Below are positions 43,694 to 53,096 of a stretch of DNA of 64,000 nt, piece by piece. Made by a program: the position numbers and the translations under genes. The first letter of the stretch is position 1. Every line of letters begins with the position of its first letter. The notes under the pieces are model-generated. The model was given only the letters and a program-made list of their open reading frames with translations. It was not told the origin of the DNA and did not search any database. Source of the stretch: Salinicola sp. (GTDB lineage Bacteria; Pseudomonadota; Gammaproteobacteria; Pseudomonadales; Halomonadaceae); contig NZNW01000134.1 in assembly GCA_002695065.1 (NCBI GenBank), positions 1-64,000 of the forward strand. Direction: 5' to 3'.

Positions 43694-45239
43694 GGGGCGA
43701 ACGGCGCCAGCGACTGAGTAGCAGCGAGGGGATCACCACCAGCAGCAGGCTGCCGATCAGAATCCAGAAGCCGTCCTGATAGGCGAGAATCGACGCCCAG
43801 ATCGCCTCGATGCGGCCCAGCAGATAGCCGGCCATGGCCGGCTGGTGAATTTCCGGCACGCCGAGGCGGCCCACCAGGTCGGTCAGTTGTCCCAGGGCCT
43901 GGCGGGCGGTGGTGTTGCCGGCGTTGACGCCGGCATTCAGGATCTGGCCGTGATAGGCGGTCTGGCGGTCCAGCAGGATGACCAGTCCCGCCGTGCCCAG
44001 CGCGCCACCCAGTTGCAGGGCGAAGTTGATCGCGCCGGAGCCGTGGCCGGTGAGATGGCTGGGCAGGCCGGCAATGGCGTTGGAGAGCGTCGGTGGCGGG
44101 AACGAGGCCATGCCGATGGAGAGAATGCCCATCGCCATGGCGAGGTAGAAAAACGAGGTGTCCCAGTCCATCTGCGCCATCAGCCATACCGAGAACAGGG
44201 TGCAGGCCAGCCCCGGCAGGGTGATCCAGTGGGGTGGATAACGATCGCTGAGCCAGCCCACCAGCGGCACCAGGATGCCGAGTACGGCAGTGGAGGGCAG
44301 GAATATCTGGCCGGCGGTGATCGGACTGTAGTGCAGCACCGCCTGCACGAATTGCGGCAGCAGGTACATGATGCCGTAGAAGGTGCCGCCGAACAGGCAC
44401 ATCGCCAGCGTACCGGCGACGAACAGCCGGTTGCGGAAGATCGCCAGATCGAGCAGCGGGTGGGCGATACGTCTCTGCCAGGCGATGAAGGCGGTACCGC
44501 AGAGCACCGAGGTCAGGATCAGCTCGGGCACTCGCGGGTCGTACCAGCCCCAGCGCTGGCCGTTGGAGAGCGCCGCCAGCAGCGAGAAGACGCCGACGAA
44601 CAGCAGCACGACACCGGCCCAGTCGAACGGTGGACGAGGCCCCTTCTGTTCCCGGGTCGGCAGGAAGAATAGCCCCATGACGATGGCCGCGAAGCAGATC
44701 GGCAGGGTCACGAAGAAGACGTAGCGCCAGGTGAAGTGCTCCACCAGCCAGCCGCCGACCACAGTCGCCAGGGTCAACGGCAGCCCCAGGCACATGCCGT
44801 ACATGGCGGTCGCCATGCCGCGTCCTTCCGGTGGATAGGCGGCAAACAGCGCCTGCATGGCGACCGGGCGGATCAACCCGGTCATGCCGCCCTGGACGAT
44901 CCTGGCGGCAACCAGCGCCGCCATGCCCTGGCCCAGGCCACCGAGGATCGAAGCCGCGATGAATGCCAGCAGCAGCCCCACGAAGGTGGCACGCTGGCCG
45001 ACCGCCGCCACCAGCCAGGGAGCGATCAGCAGCGATACCGTGGTCGAGGCCAGGAATCCGGTGGAGAGCCACTGGACCTGGGAGTCGCTCATGCCGAAGG
45101 CACCCTTGATGTAGGGGATGGCCACGTTGACGATGGTGATCGACATGCCCAGCGCCACCAGCCCCAGCATCACCGTCAGCGTGACCCAGAGCTTATAGCG
45201 GGGGCCGTAGCGCTCGAACAGCTGCTCGACCTGGGTCAT
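43686..45239 (-). CDS. DHA2-family (EmrB-type) drug:H+ antiporter
   Basis: The 517-residue protein has fourteen predicted membrane helices and EmrB-type motifs: DxxIVNVAIP-like ITIVNVAIPYIKGAF near helix 1, WLSTGFLASTTVS, and RIVQGGMTGLIRP in motif C/A context. It pumps hydrophobic toxins in exchange for protons and pairs with the overlapping EmrA-type gene. No regulator gene is adjacent. A good promoter lies over 200 nt upstream. Confidence 0.9.
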   Translation of the reverse strand: MTQVEQLFERYGPRYKLWVTLTVMLGLVALGMSITIVNVAIPYIKGAFGMSDSQVQWLSTGFLASTTVSLLIAPWLVAAVGQRATFVGLLLAFIAASILGGLGQGMAALVAARIVQGGMTGLIRPVAMQALFAAYPPEGRGMATAMYGMCLGLPLTLATVVGGWLVEHFTWRYVFFVTLPICFAAIVMGLFFLPTREQKGPRPPFDWAGVVLLFVGVFSLLAALSNGQRWGWYDPRVPELILTSVLCGTAFIAWQRRIAHPLLDLAIFRNRLFVAGTLAMCLFGGTFYGIMYLLPQFVQAVLHYSPITAGQIFLPSTAVLGILVPLVGWLSDRYPPHWITLPGLACTLFSVWLMAQMDWDTSFFYLAMAMGILSIGMASFPPPTLSNAIAGLPSHLTGHGSGAINFALQLGGALGTAGLVILLDRQTAYHGQILNAGVNAGNTTARQALGQLTDLVGRLGVPEIHQPAMAGYLLGRIEAIWASILAYQDGFWILIGSLLLVVIPSLLLSRWRRSPHV

Positions 45240-45640
45240 GCGTCGTTGCCCTGGCTGGCGATCGTCCGGGTCATGAGAGGCAATGGAAGTCCTTGTCGGT
45301 TCATGGGCACGCTATCGAGCCGACTTCGCCTGCCGCGACGGGGCGGCAGGTTGCTGGCTCGCGAAGGAGACGACGTCGGGGCTCTCGTGGCTGGGACGAG
45401 GGGATGGCGATGAAGGAAGCAGGCGAATCGATAACGCGTCTATGTTTTGCTCGCTAAGCGATTATCCCGATTTGATTGTATGACTTTCAAGGGGATCGCG
45501 ACTAAGGTCGCGCTCGTCAGACGTTTGGGCGTCTGGCGTTTGGTCGAGTGGTGCGCGGTCGGCGGAGCCACCGGCCAGCCGGGTGACGGATCGAAGCCGG
45601 GAACCGATGCCCGGCCTCGACGAGTCGAGGGCCCCATCGA
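45240..45640. other. Gene-free stretch upstream of the efflux operon
   Basis: No convincing coding sequence is present on either strand. It holds the predicted efflux promoter (45461-45490, minus strand), an inverted repeat CGCGAC-N4-GTCGCG at 45497, and a second one, CAGACG-N6-CGTCTG, at about 45518, on the upstream side of that promoter. About 215 nt of untranslated leader would separate the start site from the DHA2 ATG. Confidence 0.5.
45461..45490 (-). promoter_or_regulatory. Sigma-70 promoter for the efflux operon
   Basis: On the minus strand TTGAAA and GATAAT are separated by 18 bp, each matching five of six consensus bases. They stand out in an AT-rich patch. The inverted repeats just upstream could bind a regulator. 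Confidence 0.6.
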
Positions 45641-45666
45641 AAACGCCCCTCGCGGGAGGGGCGTTT
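45641..45666 (-). terminator. Terminator after the FucP-like gene
   Basis: A strong stem of about 11 bp (AAACGCCCCTC / GAGGGGCGTTT) with a 4-nt loop and a TTTT tail on the minus strand lies about 20 nt beyond the symporter stop. Confidence 0.75.
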
Positions 45667-45685
45667 CAGGTGGTGGCCGGGGCGT

Positions 45686-46984
45686 TCAGGACGAGGCGGC
45701 GTGGGCGTCCCGCACCGACGGATGCGGATCGATGACCCGCGAGCCGCGGAAACCGTAGAAGGCGATGAACAGGTAGCAGATCAGCGGCAGTACGAAGGCG
45801 TGGTGAATGCCCACGGTGTCGGCGATCGCGCCCTGGGCGACCGGTAGAATGGCGCCGCCGACGATGGCCATGATCAGCAGGCTCGACGCCTTGCTGGTCA
45901 ACGGGCCGAGCTTGGCGATGCCCAGCGTGAAAATGGTCGGGAACATGATCGAGTTGAACAGACCGATGGCGACGATGCTCCACATGGCGGTATGACCGGA
46001 GGCCAGCATGGTGGTCACCGTGAGCAGCGCCGCCACGATGGCGAACAGGCCCAGCAGCAGGCTGGGACGTACCTTCTGCATCAAGGCCGACCCGATGAAG
46101 CGGCCTATCATCGCGCCGCCCCAGTAGTAGGCGACGTAGCTGGCGGCATCGCTCTCGCTCATGTTGCCGATGTCCGGCAGCGAAATGTAGTTGATCAGGA
46201 AGCTGCCGATGGATACTTCGGCGCCGACGTAGGCGAAGATGCCGATCACGCCGAACAGCACGTGGGGATGGCGCAGCGCCTGGGCGGCGGTGACGTTCTC
46301 GGTGGGGCTGTCGTCGCGGGCCTGGTCCTTGAAGTTGGGCAGCTTCCAGAGGTAGATCACCACCGCGAGAATGGCGAGCACCGCCGCCAGCAGCAGGTAG
46401 GGGAGCTGCACGCTCTGGGCCTGCTGGACCTTGTAGGCCATCCGGTCGGCGCTGGACATCTGGGCCAGCTCGCTGGCGCCCAGCACCGCGGCGCCCAGGA
46501 TCAGCATCCCGCCGAAGTACGGCGCCAGGGTGGTGCCGAGTGAGTTGAACGCCTGGGCCAGATTGAGCCGGCTGGAAGCGGAGCCTTCCGGCCCCAGCAG
46601 GCTGACATAGGGATTGGCCGCGACCTGCAGCATCGTCACGCCGCTGGCGAGCACGAACAGGGCGGTCAGAAACAGCGGGTAGGAGGGTGCCCGGGCGGCG
46701 GGATAGAACATCACCGCGCCCACGGCGGCGATCAGCAGGCCCAGGCTGATGGCGTTCTTGTAGCCGATCCTGGCCAGCACCTTGCCCATCGGCAACGACA
46801 TTATGAAATAGGCGCCGAAGAAGGTGAACTGGATCAGCATGGTCTGGGTGTAGTTGAGCGAGAAGACCGCCTTCAGGTGGGGGATCAGAATGTCGTTGAG
46901 ACAGGTGATGAATCCCCACATGAAGAAGATCGTCGTGACGACGACCAGCGCGCTGCGATAGTTCGGTCGTTGCATGTCGGGCAT
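45686..46984 (-). CDS. FucP/GluP-type sugar:H+ symporter
   Basis: The 432-residue protein has twelve membrane helices with FucP-family signatures: FFMWGFITCLNDILIPHLK at the N-terminus, FFGAYFIMSLPMGK, and VAANPYVSLLGPEGSASSRLNLAQAFNSLGTTLAPYFGG at about residues 120-158. The family imports L-fucose, glucose, galactose or N-acetylglucosamine with protons. No sugar-catabolic genes adjoin, so the substrate is open. The ATG at 46984 is preferred because of an AGAGGA site eight bases upstream. Confidence 0.88.
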   Translation of the reverse strand: MPDMQRPNYRSALVVVTTIFFMWGFITCLNDILIPHLKAVFSLNYTQTMLIQFTFFGAYFIMSLPMGKVLARIGYKNAISLGLLIAAVGAVMFYPAARAPSYPLFLTALFVLASGVTMLQVAANPYVSLLGPEGSASSRLNLAQAFNSLGTTLAPYFGGMLILGAAVLGASELAQMSSADRMAYKVQQAQSVQLPYLLLAAVLAILAVVIYLWKLPNFKDQARDDSPTENVTAAQALRHPHVLFGVIGIFAYVGAEVSIGSFLINYISLPDIGNMSESDAASYVAYYWGGAMIGRFIGSALMQKVRPSLLLGLFAIVAALLTVTTMLASGHTAMWSIVAIGLFNSIMFPTIFTLGIAKLGPLTSKASSLLIMAIVGGAILPVAQGAIADTVGIHHAFVLPLICYLFIAFYGFRGSRVIDPHPSVRDAHAASS

Positions 46985-47253
46985 GAGCGAAATCCTCTTG
47001 ATGACAAGTTCTGAAATGAGCGTTACCGACCCGACCCCGTCGTGTCAGCGCGTTTGCTGGCGCGAGATGATGCATTAAGCGAGGTGGCTTATAAAGTAGT
47101 CGTTCATCATTAGAACGTTAAGGGAATTGTTGGCGCCTACGGCCGGACCATGGTGGTATTGACGCCTGTCGAAGCGCGTGCTCGATAGTTTCGTAATCTT
47201 TATTCAATATCGGCGTCTATTACGTCGATTTGGGCGAATTTGCTTCTTTAATT

Positions 47254-47267
47254 GCGTTAGTTAACGC
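47254..47267. promoter_or_regulatory. Dyad in the symporter/DUF4396 divergent space
   Basis: GCGTTA and TAACGC are separated by two bases, giving a 14-bp near-palindrome in AT-rich DNA. It may be a LacI- or GntR-type operator, but no regulator gene is adjacent. Confidence 0.3.
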
Positions 47268-47357
47268 CCTCTTTTCGGATGAGGTCTCGAAGGGCTCGTG
47301 AGGAGAGCCGTCAAGGCATGGCAAGCGCAGCCTTCCAACCTGCGTGCAGGACGTCGC

Positions 47358-47404
47358 TTGTGGACGACGCCGGGCGTTTCTATACCTAGGACACACCCTG
47401 TGTC
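47358..47404 (+). promoter_or_regulatory. Putative promoter and overlapping operator for the DUF4396 gene
   Basis: TTGTGG and TATACC are separated by 17 bp. A perfect dyad GACACA-N3-TGTGTC at 47390-47404 covers the expected start site, where a repressor would block transcription. Confidence 0.45.
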
Positions 47405-47457
47405 ATCAGCCGGAACCGGAGATCCGGCGTCAACTAACCGTAAAGGAGGACAATGCC

Positions 47458-48150
47458 ATGCTGACCGTCTGGTCCTGGGGCTTTCTGCTGCTGGGCATCG
47501 CCACGGCGCTCACGATCGCCGTCGATGTCTCGAGGCGCCCCCAGCCGATGTCCATCATGAACGTGACCTGGCCGATCACGGGGCTCTACATGCCGCTGAT
47601 CGGATGGTGGGCGTATCGACGGATGGGACGCGCGCCAACCCGGTCGCAGCAGGTCCGGCAGGATCATGGCCACGACCATGGCCACCATGGGCATCATCAC
47701 GGCGACAAGCCGAAGTGGCAGAGCGTCTTCGTCTCCGCCACGCACTGCGGCGGCGGCTGCACGCTGGGCGATGTGGTGACGGCGCCCATCGCGACGGTGA
47801 CCGGATTCGCCCTGCTGGGCTCGACGGTGCTGGGTCACTTCGCGCTGGCGTTCATCGGTGCCTATCTGTTTGGCGTGCTGTTCCAGTACCTGCCGATTCG
47901 GGCGATGAGCGACGCCGGCCCGGGAGCGGCGCTGCGAAATGCGATCAAGGCCGACACGCTGTCGCTGATCGCATTCCAGATCGGCATGTACCTGTGGATG
48001 CTGATCGCGCTCCACGCCTGGCTGGGGGAGATGGATGCGTTCACCGCGCCGTTCTGGTTCATGATGCAGATCGCGATGCTGGTCGGTTTCATGACCTCCT
48101 ACCCCGCCAACTGGCTACTGATCGAACGGGGCATCAAGCACGGCATGTAG
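47458..48150 (+). CDS. DUF4396 membrane protein with a histidine-rich loop
   Basis: The start at 47458 has a near-perfect AAAGGAGG site. The 230-residue product has about six membrane helices. Between helices 2 and 3 lies a His-rich loop (GHDHGHHGHHHGD, about residues 70-82), followed by SATHCGGGCTLGD with two cysteines close to a helix. These features suggest metal sensing or transport, but the family has no established function. The promoter and operator are described separately. Confidence 0.82.
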   Translation: MLTVWSWGFLLLGIATALTIAVDVSRRPQPMSIMNVTWPITGLYMPLIGWWAYRRMGRAPTRSQQVRQDHGHDHGHHGHHHGDKPKWQSVFVSATHCGGGCTLGDVVTAPIATVTGFALLGSTVLGHFALAFIGAYLFGVLFQYLPIRAMSDAGPGAALRNAIKADTLSLIAFQIGMYLWMLIALHAWLGEMDAFTAPFWFMMQIAMLVGFMTSYPANWLLIERGIKHGM

Positions 48151-48357
48151 TCGCGCCGGGTGAACGCGCTGGGTGTGCGGTCCCGCGGAGTGCCGTGCAC
48201 GCTCGATAGTCACGCCGCGGCGTTCTGCCAGGGCGGTCGGGCACACGCCTTTTGTCCAGTGAGTGCTCGCGTCGACCTGAAGGTGCCGCCCAGGTTCCTT
48301 TCGCGTCGCTTTTCCTGGTTTTCATCTGCTCCCGGTCCGTATGAAAAAGGTGGCGTC

Positions 48358-49635
48358 ATGGCTCTGCGCGCACAGGTGCGATCTCCCGTCTCGTCGTTGA
48401 AGGCGAACTCGGCCCTGCCGTGGGGCGCGCTGGCACTACTCTGGCTGGCCGGCCTGTACATGCGTCTGCCGATCCTGATCGCGCCGCCGCTGGCTGGGGA
48501 GATCGCCGAGTCGCTGTCGTTGGGCAGCGCAGCCGTGGGTGCGCTGACCACGGTGCCTTACGTGGTGCTGGCACTGAGCATGATGCTTGCGGTGCGGTTT
48601 GCCCGCAGGATCGGCATGCTGCGAGCGCTGGTGCTGGCGCTGATCATCGTGGCGATCGGCTCCGGCGCGCGCGGATTGACGCTCTCCGCCCCCGTGCTGT
48701 TCACCGCGTCGGTGGTGATGGGGCTGGGCTTGGCGGTCATGCAGGTCACGATCCCGGCGCTGCTGCGTGACTGGACACCGAGCCATCTGGCGCTGGGCAG
48801 TGCGGTCTACATCAATGGCATCACGGTGGGTGAGCTATTGGGCGCCGGTGGCACGCGGCCCGTGGTGCTGACGCTGGCTGGCGGTAGCTGGCAGTTGGCG
48901 TTGCTGTTGTGGTCGTTGCCGGCATTGGCGATCGCCTTGCTGCTGGTGAGGCGTCTGCGGGCGAGGGCCGGGCCTCCTGACGCAGGGCAGGCACCCGACG
49001 AGGCGGCGCGGCGTCCGGTCTCGCTGCGTTCCAGTCGGGTCTGGCTCATGGGGATACCGCTGGCCGCCTCGGTGGGACTGTTCATGGCCGCCAATGCCTA
49101 CATGAGCAGCATACTCGATGCCCGCGGCGAGACCGAGCTGCTGACCCTGGCGCTGCTTTTCTACAATGCCAGTCCGCTGGCGGCCTCGCTCGTCATGCTG
49201 TGGCGGGGGCGACGCTGGATCACCCGACGCTGGCCGCTGGGAATCTTCGCCGCGCTCGGCGTGCTGGGGCTGGTCGGCTTCCTGGCGATGGAGGGGTGGC
49301 CCGCCCTGATCGCGCTGGTGATTTCCGGTTTCGGCATCACCCTCGAACTCACCCTGATCATGGCCCTGCCGCCTTGCCTGGAACGCGGCGAGGCGGTGGC
49401 CTCGCTGACCGCCGGCATGTCTTTCGTCGGCTACTCCCTGGCCTTCGTCATGCCGATGGTCGGCGGCTGGATGGCGGAAGCCTTCGACCGTGCGAGCCTG
49501 TCGCTATGGCCGATGCTGGTCTTCGCGGCATTGAGTCTGGTCGCCGTCTACCGGATGCCGATGACGGCACGCGGGGATGACGAAACGGCAGTGAAACGGC
49601 CCTCTGCGCTTGAACAACGGCGGTGTCGTCTATAG
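48358..49635 (+). CDS. CynX/NimT-type MFS transporter
   Basis: The ATG at 48358 is chosen; the frame continues upstream without coding character. The 425-residue protein has about twelve helices, with GLYMRLPILIAPPLAGEIAESLSL at the N-terminus as in CynX/YeaN-type transporters and LPPCLERGEAVASLTAGMSFVGYSLAF near helix 10. The family moves small organic anions or drugs; the substrate is unknown. The product ends just before the next gene's promoter region, so the two may be linked. Confidence 0.82.
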   Translation: MALRAQVRSPVSSLKANSALPWGALALLWLAGLYMRLPILIAPPLAGEIAESLSLGSAAVGALTTVPYVVLALSMMLAVRFARRIGMLRALVLALIIVAIGSGARGLTLSAPVLFTASVVMGLGLAVMQVTIPALLRDWTPSHLALGSAVYINGITVGELLGAGGTRPVVLTLAGGSWQLALLLWSLPALAIALLLVRRLRARAGPPDAGQAPDEAARRPVSLRSSRVWLMGIPLAASVGLFMAANAYMSSILDARGETELLTLALLFYNASPLAASLVMLWRGRRWITRRWPLGIFAALGVLGLVGFLAMEGWPALIALVISGFGITLELTLIMALPPCLERGEAVASLTAGMSFVGYSLAFVMPMVGGWMAEAFDRASLSLWPMLVFAALSLVAVYRMPMTARGDDETAVKRPSALEQRRCRL

Positions 49636-49668
49636 TTAGGAGCCTACACTTTATCGAGGATGCTGCTG

Positions 49669-50556
49669 ATGTCCGATTCCCGCTCCGTCGCCGTGCTGGG
49701 CCTGGGCGCCATGGGCCACGCTTTCGCCGTTAACCTGCTGGAGGCCGGCTTCGATGTCAGCGTCTGGAACCGCTCGCCCGGCAAGGCGGATGACCTGGTC
49801 GCCGGTGGCGCCAGACTCGCCGACTCCGCCGCCGATGCCGTCGTCGATGCCCAGGCGGTCATCGTCATGCTGCCGGACCTGGCAGTAACCCGTGATGTGC
49901 TGCTGGGCGATCGCGGGGCGCTGGCGACGATGGCGAGAGACGCCCTGCTGGTTCAGATGGGCACGCTGGGCGTGGCCGAAACCGATCGACTGATCGCCGA
50001 AGTCGGTGAATCACGGGACGATATCGTCTTCATCGATGCCCCGGTTTCCGGCACCAAGGCCCCGGCCGAGCAGGGCGCGGTGGTCGTACTGGCCAGCGGC
50101 GACAGGGATCGCGCGGCAGGCGTCGTCGAGCCGATCTTCGACGTGCTGGGCAAACAGACCCACTGGCTGGGGCAGGCCGGACGGGGCGCGCGGATGAAGG
50201 TCGTCATCAACGCCTGGCTGATCTCGATGATGCAGGGGATTGCAGAGACCGCCCATCTCGCCGACGCGCTCGGCGTCGCGGGCGACGAGCTGTGGCAGAT
50301 ACTCGAGGGTGGCCCGCTGGCCACGCCCTACATGAAGCTCAAGCTGGACACGATCGCCGGCGGCGATTTCGATCCGCAGATGGCGCTGCAGTGGGGGCTG
50401 AAGGACGCGGGGCTCGCGCTGGAGGCGGGGGACGAAGAGGCGCTGCCGTCACTGTCCCAGATCCGCAACCTCTGGTTCGATGCGGTCGACGCCGGCCATG
50501 GCGAGCAGGATATCGCGGCGATCCACGCCTATCTGGATCGCTATCGTCGCCGATAG
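49669..50556 (+). CDS. Beta-hydroxyacid (3-hydroxyisobutyrate-type) dehydrogenase
   Basis: The ATG at 49669 sits at the right distance from GAGG; an ATG nine bases upstream is too close. The 295-residue product has the N-terminal VAVLGLGAMGHAFAVNL nucleotide-binding motif, DAPVSGTKAPAEQG as substrate motif and the catalytic Lys in ARMKVVINAW. It oxidises a 3-hydroxyacid or reduces a semialdehyde with NAD(P). It is convergent with argC. Confidence 0.87.
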   Translation: MSDSRSVAVLGLGAMGHAFAVNLLEAGFDVSVWNRSPGKADDLVAGGARLADSAADAVVDAQAVIVMLPDLAVTRDVLLGDRGALATMARDALLVQMGTLGVAETDRLIAEVGESRDDIVFIDAPVSGTKAPAEQGAVVVLASGDRDRAAGVVEPIFDVLGKQTHWLGQAGRGARMKVVINAWLISMMQGIAETAHLADALGVAGDELWQILEGGPLATPYMKLKLDTIAGGDFDPQMALQWGLKDAGLALEAGDEEALPSLSQIRNLWFDAVDAGHGEQDIAAIHAYLDRYRRR

Positions 50557-50567
50557 CGGCTGCCGAA

Positions 50568-50608
50568 CCTGCCGGGTCGGGCTTGGCGGCGGCCCCGACC
50601 TCGGCAGG
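50568..50608. terminator. Bidirectional hairpin between convergent genes
   Basis: A long stem (CCTGCCG plus GGTCGGG pairing with CCCGACC plus CGGCAGG, one bulged base) with a 12-nt loop occupies the 59-nt space between the dehydrogenase and argC stops. There is no T-run, so efficiency is uncertain. Confidence 0.5.
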
Positions 50609-50615
50609 CGAGGCG

Positions 50616-51623
50616 TCAGACGCCGAGGCCCGTCATCTCGTCCACCCCCAGATGCACGTTCATGTTCTGCACGGCGGAGCCCGCGGCACCCTTGCCGAGG
50701 TTGTCGAGTCGCGATACCAGGCAGACGCGCTCGTCGTTGCCGAACACGAACAGGTCGACGCGGTTGGTCTCGTTGGCGCCCTGGACGTCGAAGAAGCCGT
50801 TGTCCAGATTGTCGAGTGCCTCGACCGGCCGCACCCGGACGAACGGCTCGTCGGCGTAGTGCGCGCGATAGGCGCCGAGCAACTTCTCCGCGCCCACGCC
50901 CTCCGCCAGGTGCGAGAGCTGCAGCGGTACGCTGACCATCAACCCCTTCAGGAACGGGCCGACGATCGGTGAGAACACCGGCGGCTGCGCCAAGCGGCCA
51001 TGCTGCTGCATCTCCGGCAGATGCTTGTGGCCGAGCGCCATGGCGTAGGGGCGTGGCGCAGCCAGGCGGTCGTCACTGTCGTTCTGGTACTCGGCGATCA
51101 TCGCCTTGCCGCCACCGCTGTAGCCGGTCAGCGAGAACGCGGAGAGCGGATAGTCTGCCGGCAGCAGTCCAGCGTCCACCAGCGGTCGAACCAGCAGGAT
51201 GAAGGCGCTGGCGTGACAGCCGACGTTGGCGATGCGCTTGCTGGCGCGAATCCGGTCGCGCTGGCCCTCGTCGAGCTCCGGCAGCCCGTAGACCCAGCTC
51301 GGATCGGTGCGAAACGCCGTGCTGGCATCGATCAGGCAGGTATTCGGGTTCTCGACCATCGCCGCGGCTTCGCGGGAGGCCGCATCCGGCAGGCACAGAA
51401 AGGCGACATCGGCGGCGTTGAGCAGGCGCGCTCGCTCGGCCGGATCCTTGCGCTTGTCGCTGTCGATGCGCAGCAGCTCGATATCGTCGCGAGCCTGGAG
51501 ATAGTCGAACAGTCGCAAGCCGGTGGTGCCTTCCTGGCCGTCGACATAGACCTTGAAAGAGCCCTTGAAAGAGTCCCTCGAAGAGTCCTCGAAAGCGCGT
51601 TGGGATGAGTCCGGAGATGCCAT
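50616..51623 (-). CDS. argC: N-acetyl-gamma-glutamyl-phosphate reductase, type 2
   Basis: The ATG at 51623 follows AGGA. The 335-residue product matches type 2 Arg[19 protein letters not shown] near the N-terminus, [12 protein letters not shown], the active-site Cys in [12 protein letters not shown], and [14 protein letters not shown]. It reduces N-acetylglutamyl-5-phosphate in arginine synthesis. The first 24 residues are an extra polar extension ([12 protein letters not shown]) encoded by a 12-bp tandem repeat. The much longer open frame upstream is a shadow of the aminotransferase gene. Confidence 0.9.
   Translation of the reverse strand: MASPDSSQRAFEDSSRDSFKGSFKVYVDGQEGTTGLRLFDYLQARDDIELLRIDSDKRKDPAERARLLNAADVAFLCLPDAASREAAAMVENPNTCLIDASTAFRTDPSWVYGLPELDEGQRDRIRASKRIANVGCHASAFILLVRPLVDAGLLPADYPLSAFSLTGYSGGGKAMIAEYQNDSDDRLAAPRPYAMALGHKHLPEMQQHGRLAQPPVFSPIVGPFLKGLMVSVPLQLSHLAEGVGAEKLLGAYRAHYADEPFVRVRPVEALDNLDNGFFDVQGANETNRVDLFVFGNDERVCLVSRLDNLGKGAAGSAVQNMNVHLGVDEMTGLGV
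51551..51598. repeat. Four imperfect 12-bp tandem units in the 5' end of argC
   Basis: Units beginning at 51551, 51563, 51575 and 51587 follow the pattern CCTTGAAAGAGT. They encode the four-residue periodicity in the N-terminal extension of ArgC. Confidence 0.75.
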
Positions 51624-51685
51624 GGGTGTTGTCCTGCCGTTGATCTTTGACGACGTCGTGATCGCGGTATTGTGCGGATTCGGGG

Positions 51686-52936
51686 TCAGCTTGTCATGCC
51701 GTCGAGCGGCCGGGCCGCCAGTCGGGACTCGCCCTGGCACTCCTGGGCGCAACGCTCGATTCGCCGGCACGCTTCGCGCAGGCGCTCGGCATCCACGGTC
51801 AGGCTCAGTCGCACGAACCCCGCGGCAGAGGCGCCGAAGGCCTCGCCTGCGAGTACCGATACGCCATGCTCGTCGAGCAGACGATCGGCGAAGGCGTGGG
51901 TACTGAGTCCTGTCGCGCGAATGTCGATCATCATGAACATCCCGGCGGCTGGCGGCAGCGTGGCGACGGTCTCGCTTTCGCGCAGGGTCTCGACCACCGC
52001 ATCGCGGCGCTGGCGGTAGGTCTCGCGCATCGTGTCCAGTGCTGCCGGCGGTGCGTCGAAAGCCGCGATGGCCGCGTCCTGGATGAACGGCTGGCAGCCG
52101 TAGAGCATGCACAGGGCGAGGTTGACCAGATGGGTCATCAGCGGCCGCGGGCCCACCACCCAGCCCAGCCGCCAGCCGGTCATGGCGTGGGATTTCGACA
52201 GGCTGCTGATCACCACGGTGCGCTCGCGCATGCCGGGCAGGCTGTCGGGGCTGAGGTGCTCGCCGTCGAAGATCAGGTCGGCGTAGACGGCATCGACGAT
52301 CAGCCACAGATCGTGATCGCGGCAGAGCGTGGCGATCGATTCCCACATCGCCGGCGTCAGGCACTGGCCGGTGGGGTTGTGGGGGCTGTTGATCAGGATC
52401 GCCTTGGTACGCGAGGTGATCGCCGCCTCGATGTCGGCCGGGCGGGGCTGGAAGCCTTCGTCGGCCGGCAGCGGCACCCATACCGGCACCGCGCCGGTGG
52501 ACTGCACCACCGCTTCGTAGGTGACGTAGGCCGGTTCGGGAATGATCACCTCGTCGCCGGGATCGAGCAGGCACTGTGCCGTGGCGTAGAGACCGCACTG
52601 CGCGCCAGCGAGCACGGCGACGTGTTCCGCGCTCGTCTCGGGCTGGCCGCCATGGGCGCGATGAAAGGCCGCGATGCGTTCGCGCAAGGCCTGCTTGCCC
52701 TGCACGTCGGCGTAGTGGGTCACGCCGCGACGCAGACTGTCGACGGCGGCGTCGACGATGGAGGGCGGGGTGTCGAAATCGGGATCGCCCACCGAGAGGA
52801 TGATGACATCCTCGCCACGGGCCTGGCGCGCCTTGGCGCGAAAGTGAATGTTCCAGGCGCTGGCGCCTTCGCCGGCGATGCGCCGGGTCAGTTGGGCATA
52901 GCGGGGAGACGAGTGGTGTGGGTCGGCTGAACGCAT
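51686..52936 (-). CDS. Class I pyridoxal-phosphate aminotransferase
   Basis: The 416-residue enzyme has the aspartate/aromatic aminotransferase pattern: [36 protein letters not shown] with cofactor Asp and Tyr, and the Schiff-base Lys in [15 protein letters not shown]. Its C-terminus ends 62 nt upstream of argC on the same strand, so co-transcription is likely. Donor and acceptor are unknown; a link to arginine or carnitine metabolism is not shown by sequence. Confidence 0.87.
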   Translation of the reverse strand: MRSADPHHSSPRYAQLTRRIAGEGASAWNIHFRAKARQARGEDVIILSVGDPDFDTPPSIVDAAVDSLRRGVTHYADVQGKQALRERIAAFHRAHGGQPETSAEHVAVLAGAQCGLYATAQCLLDPGDEVIIPEPAYVTYEAVVQSTGAVPVWVPLPADEGFQPRPADIEAAITSRTKAILINSPHNPTGQCLTPAMWESIATLCRDHDLWLIVDAVYADLIFDGEHLSPDSLPGMRERTVVISSLSKSHAMTGWRLGWVVGPRPLMTHLVNLALCMLYGCQPFIQDAAIAAFDAPPAALDTMRETYRQRRDAVVETLRESETVATLPPAAGMFMMIDIRATGLSTHAFADRLLDEHGVSVLAGEAFGASAAGFVRLSLTVDAERLREACRRIERCAQECQGESRLAARPLDGMTS

Positions 52937-53009
52937 GACAGTCCCGTGGTGGCGAGTCGCGGAGTGGAAGCAAGCTGATAGTGACAGACTAACGATTCCG
53001 CGTTCCCAC

Positions 53010-53050
53010 GAACAGCCGCCGGGCGGGGAGTACCTGCTCGGCGGCTGTTC
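53010..53050. terminator. Hairpin between the binding-protein gene and the aminotransferase gene
   Basis: A perfect 11-bp stem (GAACAGCCGCC / GGCGGCTGTTC) with a 19-nt loop lies about 46 nt beyond the minus-strand binding-protein stop. No T-run follows. It most likely ends the tmpA-tmpB-binding-protein transcript. Confidence 0.6.
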
Positions 53051-53096
53051 TCCATTCCGGTCAGGTCCGACGGCTGGAAGCGGGCTGGCGGAAAGG

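Larger units (their letters stand above)
46985..47457. other. Gene-free divergent stretch with candidate operators
   Basis: This 473-nt AT-richer space separates the symporter gene from the DUF4396 gene. It contains the dyad GCGTTA-N2-TAACGC at 47254-47267, a putative + strand promoter at 47358-47386 and a dyad at 47390-47404. I see no gene or RNA structure with confidence. Confidence 0.5.

Noticed and set aside
45447-45758. A short + strand open frame in the space between the efflux operon and the symporter gene
   Set aside because: It has no ribosome binding site, reads through the symporter terminator and its coding end, and has shadow-like composition.
50616-52973. A single 785-codon minus-strand frame suggesting an ArgC fusion protein
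   Set aside because: Only the part from 51623 down encodes ArgC. The upstream part is out of frame with the overlapping aminotransferase gene and is low-complexity Arg/Gly/Pro sequence.
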